From assembly GCA_902767065.1 (NCBI GenBank), contig CACXFW010000015.1:1-6769 (forward strand): 6,769 bases of DNA. The letters run 5' to 3'. A program made the translations under genes and the position numbers. The stretch is from an uncultured Lachnospiraceae bacterium. GTDB lineage: Bacteria; Bacillota; Clostridia; Lachnospirales; Lachnospiraceae. Shown here piece by piece: positions 4,340 to 6,769 of this stretch (the first letter of the stretch is position 1; each line of letters starts with the position of its first letter). The notes below the pieces were generated by a model. The model was not told the DNA's origin, did not search any database, and worked only from the letters and a program-made list of their open reading frames with translations.

Positions 4340-5824
4340 ATGGAAGTGGCGTATATATTAGGGATTGATCAGAGCACACAGGGTACGAAAGCGGTATTGG
4401 TGGATGCCTCAGGAAGGATAGCCGCCAGGGAGGACCTTCCTCATGACCAGATCATCAACGGGAAGGGCTGGGTTTCCCATGATCCGGAGCAGATCTGGGA
4501 AAATGCTCTCGCCGTGCTTCGCAGTGTCATAAAATGCGTCGGCGCGCCGCATTCAGACATCCGCGCGCTTGCCATTACGAACCAGAGGGAGACGACGGTT
4601 GCGTGGAGCAGGAAGAGCGGAAAGCCGCTGGCTGATGCCATCGTATGGCAGTGCAGCAGGGCGTCTGAGCTGTGCACTCAGATTGCCAGGGAGCATGCGG
4701 GCTGGGAAGAGAAGATCTATGATAGAACAGGGATCAGGCTCTCTGCGTATTTTCCGGCGTCCAAGATGGCCTGGCTGATTCAGAATGAGCCGGCAGTGGC
4801 AGAAGCTGCGAAGAGGCATGATCTGGCGCTCGGGACCATAGACGCGTATCTGGTCTACCGCCTGACAGGGGGAAAGGTGTTCCGGACGGATTATTCCAAT
4901 GCCAGCAGGACGCAGCTTTTTAATCTGCGCACGCTATCCTGGGATGAAGAGATCTGTTCCCTGTTCGGCATCCCTTTGGAGGCGCTTCCTGAGGTGACGG
5001 ACTCTGACGGTGATTATGGCGAAACGGATCTGGACGGTTATCTGGATGCGCCGGTTCCCATCCGCGGTGTGCTTGGAGACTCCCATGGGGCCCTGTTCGG
5101 GCATAACTGCCGGCAGAGCGGCGGAATCAAGGCGACCTATGGAACCGGATCCTCCATCATGCTGAATATCGGGGACGCATTCGTTAAGAGCAGCCATGGA
5201 CTCACCACATCCCTTGGCTGGAAGGCAGGCGGAAAGACTGCATATGTGCTGGAAGGAAACATTAATTATTCCGCGGCGGTGATCTCCTGGCTGAAGAATG
5301 ATGTGCAGCTGATTGAGAACCCTGCTGAGACTTCCCGGCTTTCGATGGAGGCAAACCCGGAGGATGAGACCGTACTGGTGCCCGCATTCTCCGGCCTGGG
5401 CGCTCCCTGGTGGAAGGATGATGCAAGAGCCATGCTGTATGGGATGAGCCGGACGACCGGGAAAAAGGAGATTGTGAAGGCGGCCTGTGAGAGCATTGCC
5501 TATCAGATCAACGCTGTGGTGCAGGCGATGCGTGAGGATACGGGGCTTTCCATCGAAACCCTGAGTGTGGACGGGGGCGCTACGGGAAATGAGTTCCTGA
5601 TGCAGTTCCAGAGCGATCTCACAGATGTTCTGATCCGCATTCCGGATATGCAGGAGCTGTCGGTCCTTGGGCCGGTCTACGCGGCGGGACTTGCGACGGG
5701 GTTTTATGACGAGACGGTATTCCAGGCGCTTTCCTACACGCAATATCGGCCGAAGATGACCCCTGAAGCACGGAGCAGGAAGCTGAATTGCTGGAATAAG
5801 GCGATCGGAAAGCTCCTGGACTAA
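4340..5824 (+). CDS. FGGY-family carbohydrate kinase, glycerol-kinase-like, altered substrate pocket
   Basis: This gene encodes 494 residues, the normal length for FGGY kinases. It is a cytoplasmic ATP-dependent sugar or polyol kinase. Motifs are GlpK-like throughout: YILGIDQSTQGTKAVL (phosphate 1), TNQRETTVAW (80-89), IVWQCSR (101-107), TDYSNASRTQLFNL, GVLGDSHGALFG with putative base Asp247, TYGTGSSIMLN (266-276), LVPAFSGLGAPWW, ESIAYQ, and VDGGATGNEFLMQFQSD for adenosine binding. Of the E. coli GlpK glycerol contacts, Arg83, Glu84, Trp103, a Tyr (137) and the Asp are kept. The Gln after the Asp is Ser248, and the Phe of TYGTGCF is replaced by Ser. This suggests a substrate other than glycerol, such as a ketose from the FucI-like isomerase (inference). 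ATG 4340 fits the GlpK N-terminus and follows AGGAAAGG. The long structured leader suggests separate control. The stop overlaps the convergent DeoR stop. Confidence 0.92.
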   Translation: MEVAYILGIDQSTQGTKAVLVDASGRIAAREDLPHDQIINGKGWVSHDPEQIWENALAVLRSVIKCVGAPHSDIRALAITNQRETTVAWSRKSGKPLADAIVWQCSRASELCTQIAREHAGWEEKIYDRTGIRLSAYFPASKMAWLIQNEPAVAEAAKRHDLALGTIDAYLVYRLTGGKVFRTDYSNASRTQLFNLRTLSWDEEICSLFGIPLEALPEVTDSDGDYGETDLDGYLDAPVPIRGVLGDSHGALFGHNCRQSGGIKATYGTGSSIMLNIGDAFVKSSHGLTTSLGWKAGGKTAYVLEGNINYSAAVISWLKNDVQLIENPAETSRLSMEANPEDETVLVPAFSGLGAPWWKDDARAMLYGMSRTTGKKEIVKAACESIAYQINAVVQAMREDTGLSIETLSVDGGATGNEFLMQFQSDLTDVLIRIPDMQELSVLGPVYAAGLATGFYDETVFQALSYTQYRPKMTPEARSRKLNCWNKAIGKLLD

Positions 5825-6579
5825 GGGGAGACCAGTACGACTTCGATGCCGAGCGAGCGGGCTTTCTCCACAGAGTCTGAAGGCGCTGCGGTATCGGTAA
5901 TGATGACATCGATCTCTTCGAGCCGGATCGAGCTGCACAGGGAAGATACGCCCCATTTGGAATGATCAAGAAGCAGAATGCGCTTTGCCGCGATTGAGGC
6001 AAGCGCTTTTTTTGTTGCCGTCAATGCCTGCGAATGTTCATATGCGCCTCCCGGAATTCTGAGAGAGCGGCAGGAAAGAAAGGCGACATCGGAATAAAAC
6101 CGCTTCATATCCTCCGGGTTTTCGATCAGGATAGAACGGTTCCGGTGGTGCATCGCTCCTCCGGGGAGCATGACCTGGATATTCTTGTGCCCGGCAAGGG
6201 CGATAGCGGCCTCGAGACTGGTCGTGATCAGTGAGAGGGAGAAGTCCTTCGGGAGCGCAAGAACCAGCTGCTGCGTGGTGGTGCCGGAATCCAGGCAGAT
6301 CACGTCCCCTTCCTTGATATAATTCATCGCGGCCATGGCGATGGCCTTTTTTTCCGGGGCGTGTTCGGCGGACTGTTCCAGATACTCCGTCGGCTTTGCC
6401 AGGCTCAGAAGCGTGGCAAAGCCGCGCTCTCTTGTGACAAAGTTCATCTTCTGAAGTTCATCCAGGTTGCGGCGGACCGTCATCTCGGTGCAGTTTAGCT
6501 GCTCGGCCAGCTCCCGGATGGACATGACGTTTTTGTTTTCCAGAAGTTCGATGATCTGTGAATGTTTTTTCTTTTTCAT
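5821..6579 (-). CDS. DeoR-family transcriptional repressor
   Basis: This gene encodes 252 residues on the minus strand. An N-terminal DeoR-type winged helix-turn-helix (residues about 6-60) reads SQIIELLENKNVMSIRELAE, then LNCTEMTVRRNLDELQ. The DeoRC sugar-phosphate sensor domain follows with DVICLDSGTTTQQL, LITTSLEAAIAL, VMLPGGAMHHRNRS, DVAFLSC and ILLLDHSKWG. Such proteins usually bind direct repeats near their own or neighbouring sugar operons and are released by a phosphorylated sugar, here plausibly a product of the adjacent kinases. ATG at 6579 gives the family-typical MKKKKHSQI start. The frame stays open upstream to 6738, but that extension has no family character and crosses non-codon-spaced repeats. 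The ribosome site is weak (AGGCGG about 9 bases upstream). The gene is convergent with the FGGY gene with a 4-base overlap at 5821-5824, leaving no room for a terminator between them. Confidence 0.94.
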   Translation of the reverse strand: MKKKKHSQIIELLENKNVMSIRELAEQLNCTEMTVRRNLDELQKMNFVTRERGFATLLSLAKPTEYLEQSAEHAPEKKAIAMAAMNYIKEGDVICLDSGTTTQQLVLALPKDFSLSLITTSLEAAIALAGHKNIQVMLPGGAMHHRNRSILIENPEDMKRFYSDVAFLSCRSLRIPGGAYEHSQALTATKKALASIAAKRILLLDHSKWGVSSLCSSIRLEEIDVIITDTAAPSDSVEKARSLGIEVVLVSP

Positions 6580-6584
6580 ACTCT

Positions 6585-6660
6585 GATTCCGCCTGGGAAA
6601 TTGCAGGCACAGAAGCTGACGCGTTTTGCCTGCTTTTCGCCTGGTAAGAGATTCCGCCTG
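6585..6660 (-). promoter_or_regulatory. Four CAGGCRRAA-type direct repeats in the deoR-family gene leader, candidate operators
   Basis: Read on the minus strand, four 11-base units lie 6-81 bases upstream of the start codon: CAGGCGGAATC (6660-6650), CAGGCGAAAAG (6643-6633), CAGGCAAAACG (6632-6622) and CAGGCGGAATC (6595-6585). The outer two are identical. The middle two abut exactly, an 11-base period close to one helical turn. The last unit overlaps the weak ribosome site. DeoR-family proteins commonly bind short direct repeats, so autoregulation is a reasonable inference. Confidence 0.55.
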
Positions 6661-6679
6661 TGTCGCCGTGTTGCTGCTG

Positions 6680-6707
6680 ATATTATGATTAATCCGCCAA
6701 AAGTCGA
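6680..6707 (-). promoter_or_regulatory. Weak promoter candidate for the deoR-family gene
   Basis: On the minus strand, TCGACT (6707-6702) and TAATAT (6685-6680) are separated by 16 bases, each matching 4 of 6 sigma-A consensus positions. The overlapping CATAAT (6687-6682) is a better -10 but leaves too short a spacer. It lies upstream of the CAGGC repeats. The call is tentative. Confidence 0.25.
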
Positions 6708-6711
6708 TTAC

Positions 6712-6743
6712 GGATTGTTCCGCGCTTCGCGCTCCCACAATCC
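6712..6743. repeat. Imperfect inverted repeat near the window end
   Basis: GGATTGT (6712-6718) is the exact reverse complement of ACAATCC (6737-6743). Inside, GCGC (6722-6725) pairs with GCGC (6729-6732) around TTC, with a 3/4-base internal loop between the two stems. No T run follows on either strand. It resembles a small dispersed palindromic element or an upstream operator. No gene was identified between 6580 and the window end. Confidence 0.5.
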
Positions 6744-6769
6744 TCCCTACATTCGTGCTCTCATGGTGC

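Noticed and set aside
4101..4379. Minus-strand frame through the tandem repeat
   Set aside because: The 37-bp unit is not a multiple of three, so the repeat changes frame between copies. There is no family similarity or ribosome site.
4934..5956. 340-residue minus-strand frame crossing the FGGY gene and the DeoR 3' end
   Set aside because: It overlaps two well-supported genes, shows no domain, and has typical antisense composition.
6685..6769. Plus-strand open frame from ATG 6685 to the window end
   Set aside because: It has only 28 codons, no ribosome site, and runs through the inverted repeat. There is nothing to support a gene.

Overview
The window looks like chromosomal DNA of a moderately GC-rich Gram-positive anaerobe, most likely a Clostridia/Lachnospiraceae-type gut bacterium. 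This is inferred from the purine-rich Shine-Dalgarno sites, frequent AGG/AGA arginine codons, and the combination of Rbs-type transport, LacI and DeoR regulators and sugar kinases. No rRNA or tRNA gene was seen, and nothing allows a species call.

Layout. Five genes and one gene tail run on the plus strand: the C-terminus of an RbsC-like sugar ABC permease (2-91), rbsD D-ribose pyranase (111-506), an L-fucose/L-arabinose-isomerase-like protein (578-2005), a LacI-family regulator (2119-3123), a ribokinase-like PfkB kinase (3186-4070) and a glycerol-kinase-like FGGY kinase (4340-5824). A DeoR-family repressor (6579-5821, minus strand) converges on the FGGY gene, and the two stop codons overlap. 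The last 190 bases hold the DeoR leader with a set of short direct repeats, and an imperfect inverted repeat at the window edge.

How it fits together (inference). This is the distal part of a sugar-utilisation locus. A sugar imported by an Rbs-type ABC transporter would be anomerised by RbsD, isomerised from aldose to ketose by the FucI-like enzyme, and phosphorylated by the FGGY and/or PfkB kinase, under LacI and DeoR control. The set does not match a plain ribose operon, because ribose needs no isomerase or FGGY kinase. It does not match the classical fucose operon either, because no FucU, FucK or FucA type gene is visible. The substrate cannot be named from sequence; a pentose such as D-arabinose, or a rarer aldose, is plausible.

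The most unusual DNA is intergenic. The leaders of lacI and of the FGGY gene share an exact 15-bp segment, and in each it forms the 5' arm of a long hairpin whose inner part differs. The 269-bp gap before the FGGY gene also holds two mutually exclusive GC hairpins, a 37-bp tandem duplication, a perfect 14-bp palindrome and a 17-bp palindrome covering part of the ribosome binding site.
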